Below, in pieces: positions 11,254 through 19,085 of a DNA stretch of 64,000 nt. The notes beneath the pieces were generated by a model. The model saw only the letters and a program-made list of their open reading frames with translations, had not been told where the DNA came from and did not search any database. The position numbers and the translations under genes were made by a program. Source of the stretch: Paractinoplanes abujensis. GTDB taxonomy: Bacteria > Actinomycetota > Actinomycetes > Mycobacteriales > Micromonosporaceae. Location of the stretch: contig NZ_JACHMF010000001.1 in NCBI RefSeq assembly GCF_014204895.1, positions 3,286,001-3,350,000 on the forward strand, in the 5' to 3' direction. Each line of letters starts with the position of its first letter. The stretch's first letter is position 1.

Positions 11254-11963
11254 CGGGGCACCAGCGGGACGGGCCCGACGGCACCGGCCGCCTGCGGGGC
11301 GACTCGGCCGGGACCGGCAGAGTCCGGGGTGGGCACATGCCGGCTCACGGCGACGGCGAAACGGCTGTCCGGGCGGCACAGCGCGGCCACGGCGTGCGCG
11401 TCGGCCGCGGTGTCGACGTCGCGCAGGCAGGCCAGGCGGAGCACCGTGAGGCCTCGCCGCTCGAGGGCGGCCCGGGTGTCGGCGCCGGTACGCGCGGTGG
11501 AGGTGGGGATGTCGGCCAGGACCTCGGCGTGCCGCGGGTCGCGCAGGCCGAGCGCCCACCAGCCACCGTCCGCGGCCGGGCCCAGGGTGGCGCCGGGACC
11601 GCCCGGGGCCAGCAACGGGTCCAGCGCGGCCCGCAGGTCGGCCACGGTCAGCTGCGGGGTGTCCATGCCGACCAGCACAACCGGACCGCCCGGCCCGGCG
11701 GTGTCCGCGAACGCCCCGGCCAGCCGGTCGCCCAGGGTCCCCTCGCGCTGCGCGACCGTTACCCAGCCGGGCCGGTCCGGACAGTCGCCCGCCAGCGCCA
11801 GCACGCGCCGGGTCACCGCGGTCGCGGACACGGTGGCCAGGGTGTCGGCCAGCGCGGCGGCCGCGACGGCGGCCGCCTGCCGTGGGCTGCAAGGCGGGCA
11901 GAGCCGGGTCTTGACCAGGCCGGGGACGGGCGCCTTGGCCAGCACGATCACCTGGCCGCTCAT
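11250..11963 (-). CDS. DUF2064 / TIGR04282-type nucleotidyl- or glycosyl-transferase-like protein
   Basis: This 237-residue protein starts with the hallmark VIVLAKAPVPGLVKTRL, a variant of the nucleotide-binding loop of GT-A sugar transferases and sugar nucleotidyltransferases, followed by a VVLVGMDTPQLT acidic motif and GPAADGGWWALGL. Members are often annotated as glycosyltransferase of arsenosugar biosynthesis, a name carried over from a few genomes; the true reaction is not established. It overlaps both neighbours by ATGA junctions within the minus-strand operon. Confidence 0.85.
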   Translation of the reverse strand: MSGQVIVLAKAPVPGLVKTRLCPPCSPRQAAAVAAAALADTLATVSATAVTRRVLALAGDCPDRPGWVTVAQREGTLGDRLAGAFADTAGPGGPVVLVGMDTPQLTVADLRAALDPLLAPGGPGATLGPAADGGWWALGLRDPRHAEVLADIPTSTARTGADTRAALERRGLTVLRLACLRDVDTAADAHAVAALCRPDSRFAVAVSRHVPTPDSAGPGRVAPQAAGAVGPVPLVPR

Positions 11964-12619
11964 CGGGCCAGCACCGCGCTCATGTCGCGGACCGCGCGCA
12001 GGGTGCCCAGGGCCGAGCCGGAGACCTTGGACCGGGTCCCCGCCGCCCGCGGGTGGTAGTCCACGTCGACCTCGGTCACCCGCCACCCGGCCCGTCCGGC
12101 CGCCAGCAGCAGCTCCAGCGGGTACCCGAAGCGGCGGTCGCGCAGATCGAGGGCGAGCAGAGCGTCACGGCGCACGGCCCGCATCGGCCCGATGTCGTGC
12201 ACGGCCAGCCCCGTCCGCCGGGACACCCGCCGGGCCAGGACGGCGTTGCCGGCCCGCGCGTGCAGCGGCCAAGCCCCGCGCCCGACCGGGCGGCGCCGCG
12301 CCGTCGCGAGATCGGCGGCCCCCCGGCGTACGAGGTCGGCCAGGCGGGGCAGCTGGCAGGGGTCGAAGGAGCCGTCGGCGTCCATCACACAGACCACGCC
12401 GTCGGCCGGGCCGGCGGCGTGCACCCCGGCCTGCACGGCCGCGCCGTACCCGGGTTCGGGCACGGTGACGACCTCGGCGCCGAGCCGGCGGGCGACCCCG
12501 GCCGTGCCGTCGGTGGAACCGTTGTCCACGACGATCGCGCGGTAACCGGGTGGCATGCGGGTCAGCAGGGCGGGCAGGGCCGGTGCCTCGTTGCGGCAGG
12601 GCAGAACGACGTCGGTCAT
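11960..12619 (-). CDS. GT2-family glycosyltransferase (dolichol-phosphate mannosyltransferase-like)
   Basis: The 219-residue GT-A enzyme has the N-terminal signature VVLPCRNEAPALPALL, IVVDNGSTDGT and the metal-binding DADGSFD motif. It lacks C-terminal membrane helices, so it resembles the compact dolichol/polyprenyl-phosphate sugar synthases, which load a sugar from a nucleotide donor onto a lipid carrier at the inner face of the membrane. It is first in the minus-strand operon, transcribed from a 125-bp divergent region shared with the epimerase. Confidence 0.9.
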   Translation of the reverse strand: MTDVVLPCRNEAPALPALLTRMPPGYRAIVVDNGSTDGTAGVARRLGAEVVTVPEPGYGAAVQAGVHAAGPADGVVCVMDADGSFDPCQLPRLADLVRRGAADLATARRRPVGRGAWPLHARAGNAVLARRVSRRTGLAVHDIGPMRAVRRDALLALDLRDRRFGYPLELLLAAGRAGWRVTEVDVDYHPRAAGTRSKVSGSALGTLRAVRDMSAVLAR

Positions 12620-12654
12620 GCTGCGGACGCTATTGCCGAACCGGTCGGCCAGGT

Positions 12655-12711
12655 CTTACACGACGGTGACGAAGCCTTACCGGGCGATTACGGGGCGACT
12701 CTTCCTCTTAC
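12655..12711. promoter_or_regulatory. Three phased CTTAC direct repeats in the divergent promoter
   Basis: CTTAC begins at 12655, 12676 and 12707, in the contexts TCTTACAC, CCTTACCG and TCTTACGA. The spacings of 21 and 31 bases are close to two and three helical turns, placing the repeats on one face of the DNA. Direct repeats of this kind are typical of OmpR-family regulators, and such a regulator is encoded in this operon. The link is inference. Confidence 0.35.
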
Positions 12712-12731
12712 GATCCGCGGCCGGCCCGCCC

Positions 12732-12737
12732 TAGCGT
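12732..12737 (+). promoter_or_regulatory. -10 box for leaderless epimerase transcript
   Basis: TAGCGT ends 7 bases before the GTG at 12745, and there is no purine-rich ribosome site between them, which fits a leaderless mRNA. Confidence 0.45.
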
Positions 12738-12744
12738 CGGCGCG

Positions 12745-13794
12745 GTGACTCATGTGCTTGTGACCGGCGGCGCCGGTTTCATCGGATCCCACGTCGTCCG
12801 CGCCCTGCGCGAAGCCGGCCAGGACGTCACGGTGGCCGACATCGGGCACCCGGCCGCGCACCGGGCCCCTCCGCCCCCGGTCGTGGCGGGGGCCCCGGTG
12901 CGTCAGGTGGACGTACGGGACGGCTCCGCCGTCGGCGCGCTGCTGTCCGGAGTGGACGTCGTGGTGCACCAGGCGGCCATGGTCGGGCTCGGCGCCGACC
13001 TGGACGACCTGCCCGAATACGTCGGCTGCAACGACCTCGGCACCGCCACCGTGCTGGCCGCGATGGCCCGCGCCGGCACCTCCCGGCTGGTGCTGGCCAG
13101 TTCCATGGTGGTCTACGGCGAGGGCCGGTACGCCTGCCACCGGCACGGCGAGGTGCGCCCGGCCCCGCGCGCGGCCGCGGACCTGACCGCCGGGCGGTTC
13201 GAGGCGCCCTGCCCGGACTGTGCGGACCCGCTCACGCCCGGACTGATCACCGAGGACGCCCCGCTCGACCCGCGCAGCGTCTACGCCGCGACCAAGGTGG
13301 CGCAGGAACATCTGAGCGCCGCGTGGGCCCGCCAGACCGGCGGCTCGGTCGTCACGCTGCGCTACCACAACGTGTACGGGCCCGGAATGCCGCGCGACAC
13401 CCCGTACAGCGGGGTGGCCGCGATCTTCCGGTCGGCCCTGGCCGCCGGGCGGGCCCCGCGCGTCTTCGAGGACGGCGGGCAGCGCCGGGACTTCGTGCAC
13501 GTGCACGACGTGGCGGCGGCGAACCTGGCCGCGGTGACAACCACCGGCCGCGGCCCCGGCTGGCGGGCCTACAACATCGCCTCGGGCCACCCGGCGACGA
13601 TCGGTGAGATGGCGGCCGAGCTGAGCCGGGCCACGGGCGGGCCGGACCCGGAGGTGACGGGCGAGTTCCGGCTCGGCGATGTGCGGCACGTCGTGGCCTG
13701 CCCCGCCCGGGCCGAGGCGGAACTGGGGTTCCGGGCCGTGATCGGGCTTTCCGACGGGGTGGCCGGCTTCGCGCACGCCCCGCTGCGGGCATGA
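12745..13794 (+). CDS. NAD-dependent sugar epimerase/dehydratase (dTDP-rhamnose 4-epimerase-like)
   Basis: A 349-residue extended short-chain dehydrogenase: NAD-binding GGAGFIGSHV at residues 8-17, catalytic SSMVVYG serine and YAATK tyrosine/lysine pair, and a conserved RDFVHVHDVA segment. It carries an insertion with a CPDCADP motif and a preceding CH pair, as seen in a subgroup annotated as dTDP-L-rhamnose 4-epimerase. It acts on a nucleotide sugar in the cytosol, presumably feeding the glycosyltransferase encoded divergently. The GTG start fits the leaderless -10 box. The stop overlaps the next start (ATGA). Confidence 0.88.
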   Translation: MTHVLVTGGAGFIGSHVVRALREAGQDVTVADIGHPAAHRAPPPPVVAGAPVRQVDVRDGSAVGALLSGVDVVVHQAAMVGLGADLDDLPEYVGCNDLGTATVLAAMARAGTSRLVLASSMVVYGEGRYACHRHGEVRPAPRAAADLTAGRFEAPCPDCADPLTPGLITEDAPLDPRSVYAATKVAQEHLSAAWARQTGGSVVTLRYHNVYGPGMPRDTPYSGVAAIFRSALAAGRAPRVFEDGGQRRDFVHVHDVAAANLAAVTTTGRGPGWRAYNIASGHPATIGEMAAELSRATGGPDPEVTGEFRLGDVRHVVACPARAEAELGFRAVIGLSDGVAGFAHAPLRA

Positions 13795-15092
13795 GGGTCC
13801 GGGCCGACGGCGCGGCCGCGACGGCCGCCCTGGGCCTGTTCGCCGTGGCCGCGGTGACCGGCGTGGTGCTCTACCTGCACGGCCGTCCGGTGCAGGCCGG
13901 CGCGGCGCCGCTGTTCGCGCACTGGCGGCCGCACCTCGGCCCCGGAACCCCCGCGGCGGTCCTGGTCGCCGGGCTCGTGGTGGGGCGCGGGCCGGCCCTG
14001 GCCGCGCGCCTGTCGTGGCGGCGGCTCACCTTAGGAGCGTACGGGGTCGCGGTGGCCTGGTCCTTGTCGCTCGCGCTGGTCGACGGGTGGTCGCGCGGGG
14101 TGGCGGACCGGCTGACCACCCGGCACGAATACCTGCACGAGGTCGCGGGGGTCACCGACGTCCCGGCGATGCTGCGCGAGTTCACCTCGCGGATCCTGGA
14201 CGGAAGCACCGATTCGTGGACCACCCATGTGTCGGGTCATCCGCCCGGCGCGCTGCTGACGTTCGTGGCGCTCGACCGGGTCGGCCTGTCCGGCGGCGGC
14301 TGGGCCGGGCTGGTCTGCGTCGCGGCGGGCGCGCTGACCGCGGTCGCGGTGCCGCACACCGTACGTCTGCTCGGGGCCGACGACGCGGCCCGGGCCGCCG
14401 TGCCGTTCGCGGTGCTCTTCCCGGGCGCGGTGTGGGCCGGGGTGTCCGCGGACGGCGTGTTCGCCGGGGTCACGGCCACCGGTATCGCGCTGCTGGCGCA
14501 CGCCCTCACCCGGGGCGCCCGCACAAGCGCCGTGACGGCCGGGCTGCTGCTCGGCTTCGGCTGCTACCTGTCGTACGGGCTGGTTCTGATGGTCTTCGTC
14601 GTGGCCGCGGTGCTGATCGCCGCCGGGCTGCCCTGGCGGCCACTGCCGTGGGTGCCGGCCGGCGCGGCGGCGGTGGTCGTCGTCTTCACCGCGTACGGGT
14701 TCTGGTGGCTCGACGGCTACCACCTGGTGGTCCGGCGCTACTACCAGGGCATCGCCGCGGTCCGCCCGTACGCCTACTGGGTGTGGGCGAACCTCGCGGT
14801 GCTGGCCGTAGCGGCCGGACCGGTGGCGGCCGTGATCCTGCGCCGAGCCGTACGCGCGGTCACCGGTCCGCGCCGGGCGACCTGGTTGCTTCCGCTCGGC
14901 GCCACCGCCGCGATCGTGGCGGCCGACCTGTCCGGTTACAGCAAAGCCGAGGTGGAACGGATCTGGCTGCCGTTCGCCTGGTGGCTGACCGCGGGCGCGG
15001 CCCTGATCCCGGCCGACCGGCGGCGCTTCTGGCTCGGCGCGCAGGCCGTCACCGCGCTCGCCGTCAACCATCTGCTGCTGACCACCTGGTGA
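13791..15092 (+). CDS. Polytopic membrane protein, possible GT-C type transferase
   Basis: A 433-residue protein with about 10-11 hydrophobic segments and a large extracytoplasmic loop after the third or fourth segment that contains HEYLHEV and THVSGHPPGALL. The layout resembles GT-C (polyprenyl-phosphate-sugar-dependent) mannosyl/arabinosyltransferases, but no certain DD or ExD catalytic motif is seen, so the call is tentative. The ATG overlaps the epimerase stop, so the two genes are translationally coupled and probably work on the same product. Confidence 0.7.
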   Translation: MRVRADGAAATAALGLFAVAAVTGVVLYLHGRPVQAGAAPLFAHWRPHLGPGTPAAVLVAGLVVGRGPALAARLSWRRLTLGAYGVAVAWSLSLALVDGWSRGVADRLTTRHEYLHEVAGVTDVPAMLREFTSRILDGSTDSWTTHVSGHPPGALLTFVALDRVGLSGGGWAGLVCVAAGALTAVAVPHTVRLLGADDAARAAVPFAVLFPGAVWAGVSADGVFAGVTATGIALLAHALTRGARTSAVTAGLLLGFGCYLSYGLVLMVFVVAAVLIAAGLPWRPLPWVPAGAAAVVVVFTAYGFWWLDGYHLVVRRYYQGIAAVRPYAYWVWANLAVLAVAAGPVAAVILRRAVRAVTGPRRATWLLPLGATAAIVAADLSGYSKAEVERIWLPFAWWLTAGAALIPADRRRFWLGAQAVTALAVNHLLLTTW

Positions 15093-15164
15093 CGCCGGAG
15101 CTTGGCCCCGGCCGCGCTTCCTCAGCGAGGGCCACGGCACTCACAGATAACCGTCGATGTGTCA

Positions 15165-15170
15165 TAGCAT
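15165..15170 (+). promoter_or_regulatory. -10 box for leaderless permease transcript
   Basis: TAGCAT ends 8 bases before the GTG at 15179. No in-frame start or ribosome site lies nearer, so a leaderless mRNA is likely. Confidence 0.45.
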
Positions 15171-15178
15171 GGACCACT

Positions 15179-16522
15179 GTGGAGACCGAAGCCGATCGCC
15201 GGCCCGTCCTCGACGCCGGGTTCGATGACCGCGTTCCGCCGCCCAAGCTGGGGCTCTTCGCCGTCCAGCATCTGCTGACCCTGTCGGCCATCTGGGTCTT
15301 CCCCGTCCTCATCGGCATCACGCTCGGGCTGGCCACCGGCGACGTCACCCGCATGATCCAGGCCTCGTTCCTGCTGGCCGGGGTGGTGACGGTGCTGCAG
15401 TCGAGCCGGATCGTACGGCTGCCGATCGTGCAGGGGCCGACCGCCGCGTTCTTCGCCGCGGTGCTGGCGGCCGGGGCGGCGTACGGGCTCGACGCGGCCT
15501 TCGGCTCCATGATCGTGGCCGGGCTGATCTTCATGGCGCTCACGATCCCGGTCGGCCGGCTCGGGGTGCTGATCCACGTGCTGCGGTTCGCCACCGACCC
15601 GCTCGTCTACGGCACCATGTGCGTGATCATCGGCGCGCAGCTGGCCACCCTCGGCCTGCCCGGCTGGTTCGGCGCCGAGGGCGAACCCGCGTACGGGTGG
15701 AAGTTGTTCTGGATCGGCCTGATCACGTTGCTCACCGTGGTCGCCTGCCTGCTGCTGGGCGGCACCACGCTGATCCGCCGGGCCGCCGTCATCATCGGCA
15801 TGGTGGCCGGCTCGGTACTGGCCGCGGTGTCCGGGCTGTGGAGCCTGCCCGACATGTCGGGGGTCGCGTTCGTCGGGCCGCCCGCGCTGCTGCCGTTCGG
15901 TTTCGCCGTGGCCTGGCCCGCGGTGCTGCTGATGCTGCTGGCCTTTCTCGAGTCGAGCGCCGAGGCCGTCGGCATGTACACGCTGGTGTCGCGCTGGGGT
16001 GGCACCGAACTGACCCGCGAACGCATCAACCGCGGGCTGTTCACCGAATACGCGGGGTCCGTCGCAGGCGCCGTGTTCGGCGGCATCGGCACGGCGTCGT
16101 ACCCCGAGAACGCCGGCATCGTGCGCGTGACCCGGATCGGGAGCCGGTTCGTCACGATGGCTGCCGGTTTCCTCGCGATCGCGCTGGCTTTCCTGCCGGT
16201 GTTCAGCGCCTTCGTGGCCGGGCTGCCGGGCGCCGTGCTGGCCGCCGCGTCGACCGTGCTGTTCGGCATCATCGCCATGAGCGGCGTGCAGATCCTGGGC
16301 GCGGTCGACTGGGACGACCTCAACATCACCGTCGCGGGCACCGCCTTCATCCTGGCCCTGGGCGGCCAGTGGCTGCCCGAGGCGATGGTCGCCACGATGC
16401 CGGACTGGGTGCGGGCGCTGATCACCACCCCGATGATGTTCGGCGCGGTCCTGCTGATCGTGCTCAACGCCGCAGTCAACTACGGCCTGCGCCCGCTCCT
16501 GGCCCGCCCTTCCCGCCTATGA
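15179..16522 (+). CDS. Nucleobase:cation symporter-2 family permease (uracil/xanthine type)
   Basis: The 447-residue protein has 12-14 hydrophobic segments and family landmarks: FAVQHLLT near the N-terminus, the central QGPTAAFFAAV, and the FLESSAEAVGMY region, with TEYAGSVAGAVFGGIGTASYPENAG in the position of the NCS2 signature. Such proteins import uracil, xanthine or urate with protons. The FLESSAE sequence resembles the family signature in which a glutamate binds substrate, but the exact nucleobase cannot be told. The DUF1989 gene follows after 55 bp. Confidence 0.9.
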   Translation: METEADRRPVLDAGFDDRVPPPKLGLFAVQHLLTLSAIWVFPVLIGITLGLATGDVTRMIQASFLLAGVVTVLQSSRIVRLPIVQGPTAAFFAAVLAAGAAYGLDAAFGSMIVAGLIFMALTIPVGRLGVLIHVLRFATDPLVYGTMCVIIGAQLATLGLPGWFGAEGEPAYGWKLFWIGLITLLTVVACLLLGGTTLIRRAAVIIGMVAGSVLAAVSGLWSLPDMSGVAFVGPPALLPFGFAVAWPAVLLMLLAFLESSAEAVGMYTLVSRWGGTELTRERINRGLFTEYAGSVAGAVFGGIGTASYPENAGIVRVTRIGSRFVTMAAGFLAIALAFLPVFSAFVAGLPGAVLAAASTVLFGIIAMSGVQILGAVDWDDLNITVAGTAFILALGGQWLPEAMVATMPDWVRALITTPMMFGAVLLIVLNAAVNYGLRPLLARPSRL

Positions 16523-16523
16523 T
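16518..16523 (+). promoter_or_regulatory. Possible internal -10 box before the DUF1989 gene
   Basis: TATGAT overlaps the permease stop codon and lies about 55 bases before ATG 16578. It matches the -10 consensus at five of six positions. It could give the downstream gene its own promoter in addition to read-through; no -35 is evident. Confidence 0.3.
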
Positions 16524-16577
16524 CACCCTCCGGCGGCGTACCTTTCCGAGCGGCCCGCACCCCCGGCCGGCCCTCCC

Positions 16578-17639
16578 ATGATCACGCTGCGGCTCAACCA
16601 CCAGCAGCGCGCCTTCCTGCAGGCGGTCGTCGACCGGTCTTGTCGCCTCAGTGACATCGGTGAAGTTGTCCGGGCCGCCCTGCGCGACGCCCCCGATCCC
16701 GCGCCGCTCACGTTCCTCGCCGTTTCCCCACCCCCATCCCGTACGGCTGTGGCAGAGCACCTGGTGCAGCCGGGCACCGGCAAGGCAGTCGAAGTGGCCG
16801 CGGGCCGGGTGCTCCGAATCGTCCAGCTCGAAGGCCACCAGTGCGTCGACCTCAACGTGTTCACGCTGGCCGACCGCCGCGAACGGCTGCACGTGGGCCG
16901 CACCCGCGGCCTGCAGGGCCTGCACCCCGGCCCCGGCGACGTGCTCTGGTCCAACGCCCCCTGGGAGCGGCCCATCATGGCGATCACCGGCGGCGGGGGC
17001 ACGACCGACACCCAGTTCCCGTTCTGCAGCCGCCTCATCTACAGCGCCTTCTTCGGCCTGCACGACCGCACCAACTGCCAGGAGATCCAGAACGAGGCCC
17101 AGCGCGAATACGGCCTGCACCGGTGGGACATCCACGAGTCGCTCAACCTGTTCATGCACACCGCACCCGGCCCCGGCGGCGAACCGGTCATCCGCCGCAA
17201 CACCGCCCGCCCCGGCGACTACCTGGAGTTCGTAGCCCTGACCGACGTCCTGGCCATCCCCAACGTCTGCGGCGACGACCTCACCAACTGCAGCAACTTC
17301 GACATGCGCCCCGTACGGGTCGTCATCGAGGAACCCCTCCCCTCGGACACCGCCCAAGCCCGGCTCGCAGCGGACCGCGCCACGATCCTCGGGCTGCCCG
17401 CCCCGCTCGAAGTCGCCGACGGCCAGCCGTTACGGCGCGACCCCACGTACGTGGCAGCCTTCCCACACCTGCCCCTACGCCGCGCCGACGTCCGGGTCGA
17501 CCTCGACGACACCCTGACGCGCCGCTTCCACCGAACCAAGAACGTCACCCTGTACGCCGACGACGACGCAGCCGCCCTACGGGACCTGACCCTGTCCTGG
17601 GCGATCGACCACTTGGGCGCCTTCACCGGCAACGCTTGA
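16578..17639 (+). CDS. DUF1989 (urea carboxylase-associated) family protein
   Basis: A 353-residue cytosolic protein whose central region (about 65-250) matches DUF1989 as found beside urea amidolyase genes: GRVLRIVQLEGHQCVDLNVF, PGDVLWSNAPWERP, and a conserved VCGDDLTNCSNF cluster. Two cysteines and several histidines (DIHESLNLFMH) look like a metal site. The biochemical role is unsettled; the family is tied to urea/guanidine nitrogen use. Pairing with a nucleobase permease suggests purine or pyrimidine nitrogen salvage (inference). The N-terminal 60 residues, with QQRAFLQAVVDRS, are an extra domain not recognised. Confidence 0.85.
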   Translation: MITLRLNHQQRAFLQAVVDRSCRLSDIGEVVRAALRDAPDPAPLTFLAVSPPPSRTAVAEHLVQPGTGKAVEVAAGRVLRIVQLEGHQCVDLNVFTLADRRERLHVGRTRGLQGLHPGPGDVLWSNAPWERPIMAITGGGGTTDTQFPFCSRLIYSAFFGLHDRTNCQEIQNEAQREYGLHRWDIHESLNLFMHTAPGPGGEPVIRRNTARPGDYLEFVALTDVLAIPNVCGDDLTNCSNFDMRPVRVVIEEPLPSDTAQARLAADRATILGLPAPLEVADGQPLRRDPTYVAAFPHLPLRRADVRVDLDDTLTRRFHRTKNVTLYADDDAAALRDLTLSWAIDHLGAFTGNA

Positions 17640-17739
17640 ACTCCCACCACTGGCGCCGCCGGCTCCGCACCGTCGCGCCGGCCGCCACGCCCCCGGTTCG
17701 GCGCAGCAAACCGGCCCGGCCCGCCGCACAGTGAGCGAA

Positions 17740-18890
17740 CGCGCAGTACGAGCAGCCAACGACTCCGGCCGGCGAGCAGAAAGCGGCGTTCGCCGAAGAC
17801 CAGCGGAAGCCCGCAGACCGGCGACCAACGACCGAACGAGCACCAAACAGCCAACGACCACACACCGGCGACCGATGACCTTGTGCCCAACACGCAGCAA
17901 CGAACAACGAGGTGCACAAACCGGCGCGCAGTGAGCGAACACGCAGAGCCGAACAACGCCCCCCGCGGAACGGTGATCGGTGTGCAAACGCGCAACAACA
18001 AGCGGCGGATGCCGACCAACAACGGGCAAAGGGTGATCGGTCCTGCAAACGCGCAACAACGAGCAGCGCATACCGACCAACAACAAGCAAGTACACGACG
18101 CCGACCAGCGAACGAACCCGCACCTACGACCAGCAACCGGCGACCCACACGCACGACACGCAACGACACCGGTCGTGCCTGCGCCGCCCTGCTCGAAGCG
18201 CTGCGGCGCGCCGGCGATGCGCGGCGGTGGCCCGCAAATCCGCGCTCGTGACCAAATGCGCAAATACGAGCAACGAACCAGCGCCGAACGGCGATCGACG
18301 ATCGGTGATCGGTGATCGGTGATGCACACGCGCAACAACGAACAACGGATGCCGACCAACAACGAGCGGCTACACGGCGCCGGCTTGCAAACGAAGTCGC
18401 ACCTGCGACCAGCAACCGGCGACCCACGCGCATGACACGCAACGACACCGGTCGTGCCTGCGCCGCCCTGCACGAAGCGCTGCGGCGCGCCAGCGATGCG
18501 CGGCGGTGGCCCCGCAAATTCGCGCTCGTGACCAAATGCGCAAATACGAGCAACGAACCAGCGCCGAACGGTGATCGGTGATCGAAACGCGCAACAACGA
18601 ACGGCGGATGCCGACGAACGGCGAGCGAGTACGCGACGACAACTGCGAATGAACTCGCACCTGCGACCTGCGACCTGCGACCAACGACCAACGACCAACG
18701 ACCAACGACGGCGACCAACGACCGGCAACCCACACGCAACGACGTGCAACGACGAGCGCTAATCGGCGCTTCGTGAGCAAATACGCGGAGGCCAGCAACG
18801 AACCGGCACCGAACGGCGATCGATGATCGGTGATGCAAACGCGCAACAACGAACGGCGGATGCCGACGAACAGTGAGCGGGTGCGCGACG
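17740..18890. repeat. Non-coding block of degenerate dispersed/tandem repeats
   Basis: The core GCAACAAC preceded by an A/C-rich CGCG stretch recurs ending near 17999, 18060, 18339, 18598 and 18850, giving units of about 60, 280, 260 and 250 bp. The two best copies (about 18035-18315 and 18315-18590) share long near-identical segments, including CACGCAACGACACCGGTCGT-like sequence followed by TGCGCCGCC and AAATGCGCAAATACGAGC. Long open frames on the minus strand run through it, but they are simple V/R/S/G-rich repeats in several frames at once and are not credible genes. The rest of 17640-19085 holds nothing else recognised. Confidence 0.75.
18661..18709. repeat. Seven-copy heptamer array
   Basis: Three copies of CTGCGAC are followed at once by four copies of CAACGAC, giving 49 bp of perfect 7-bp periodicity inside the larger repeat block. 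Related GACCAACGACC words follow. Such an array is prone to slippage and likely varies between strains. Confidence 0.85.
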
Positions 18891-19085
18891 ACGGACTGCG
18901 AATGCGCGCCGGCGGACAAAGGGTGAGCGCGAGGCTGTTGGCAGCCAGCTAACGGGTGTCGGCGGACGGCCGGCGAAGCTCGGGCACCGCCGGCTGCGGC
19001 TGCGTGGTCGGAGTCGGCGGCGCGGTGCGAAACAGACGAGTGCCCGGCGGCTGCGTTTTTGTGGACGGTGGCGTCGCGGCTGGGG

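Noticed and set aside
17980..18860. CRISPR array
   Set aside because: Units are 60-280 bp, unequal and degenerate, with no short exact repeat/spacer pattern and no cas genes.
17219..18919. Long open frame on the minus strand (566 codons)
   Set aside because: Simple V/R/S/G-rich repeats, other frames equally open, and its end overlaps the well-supported DUF1989 gene.
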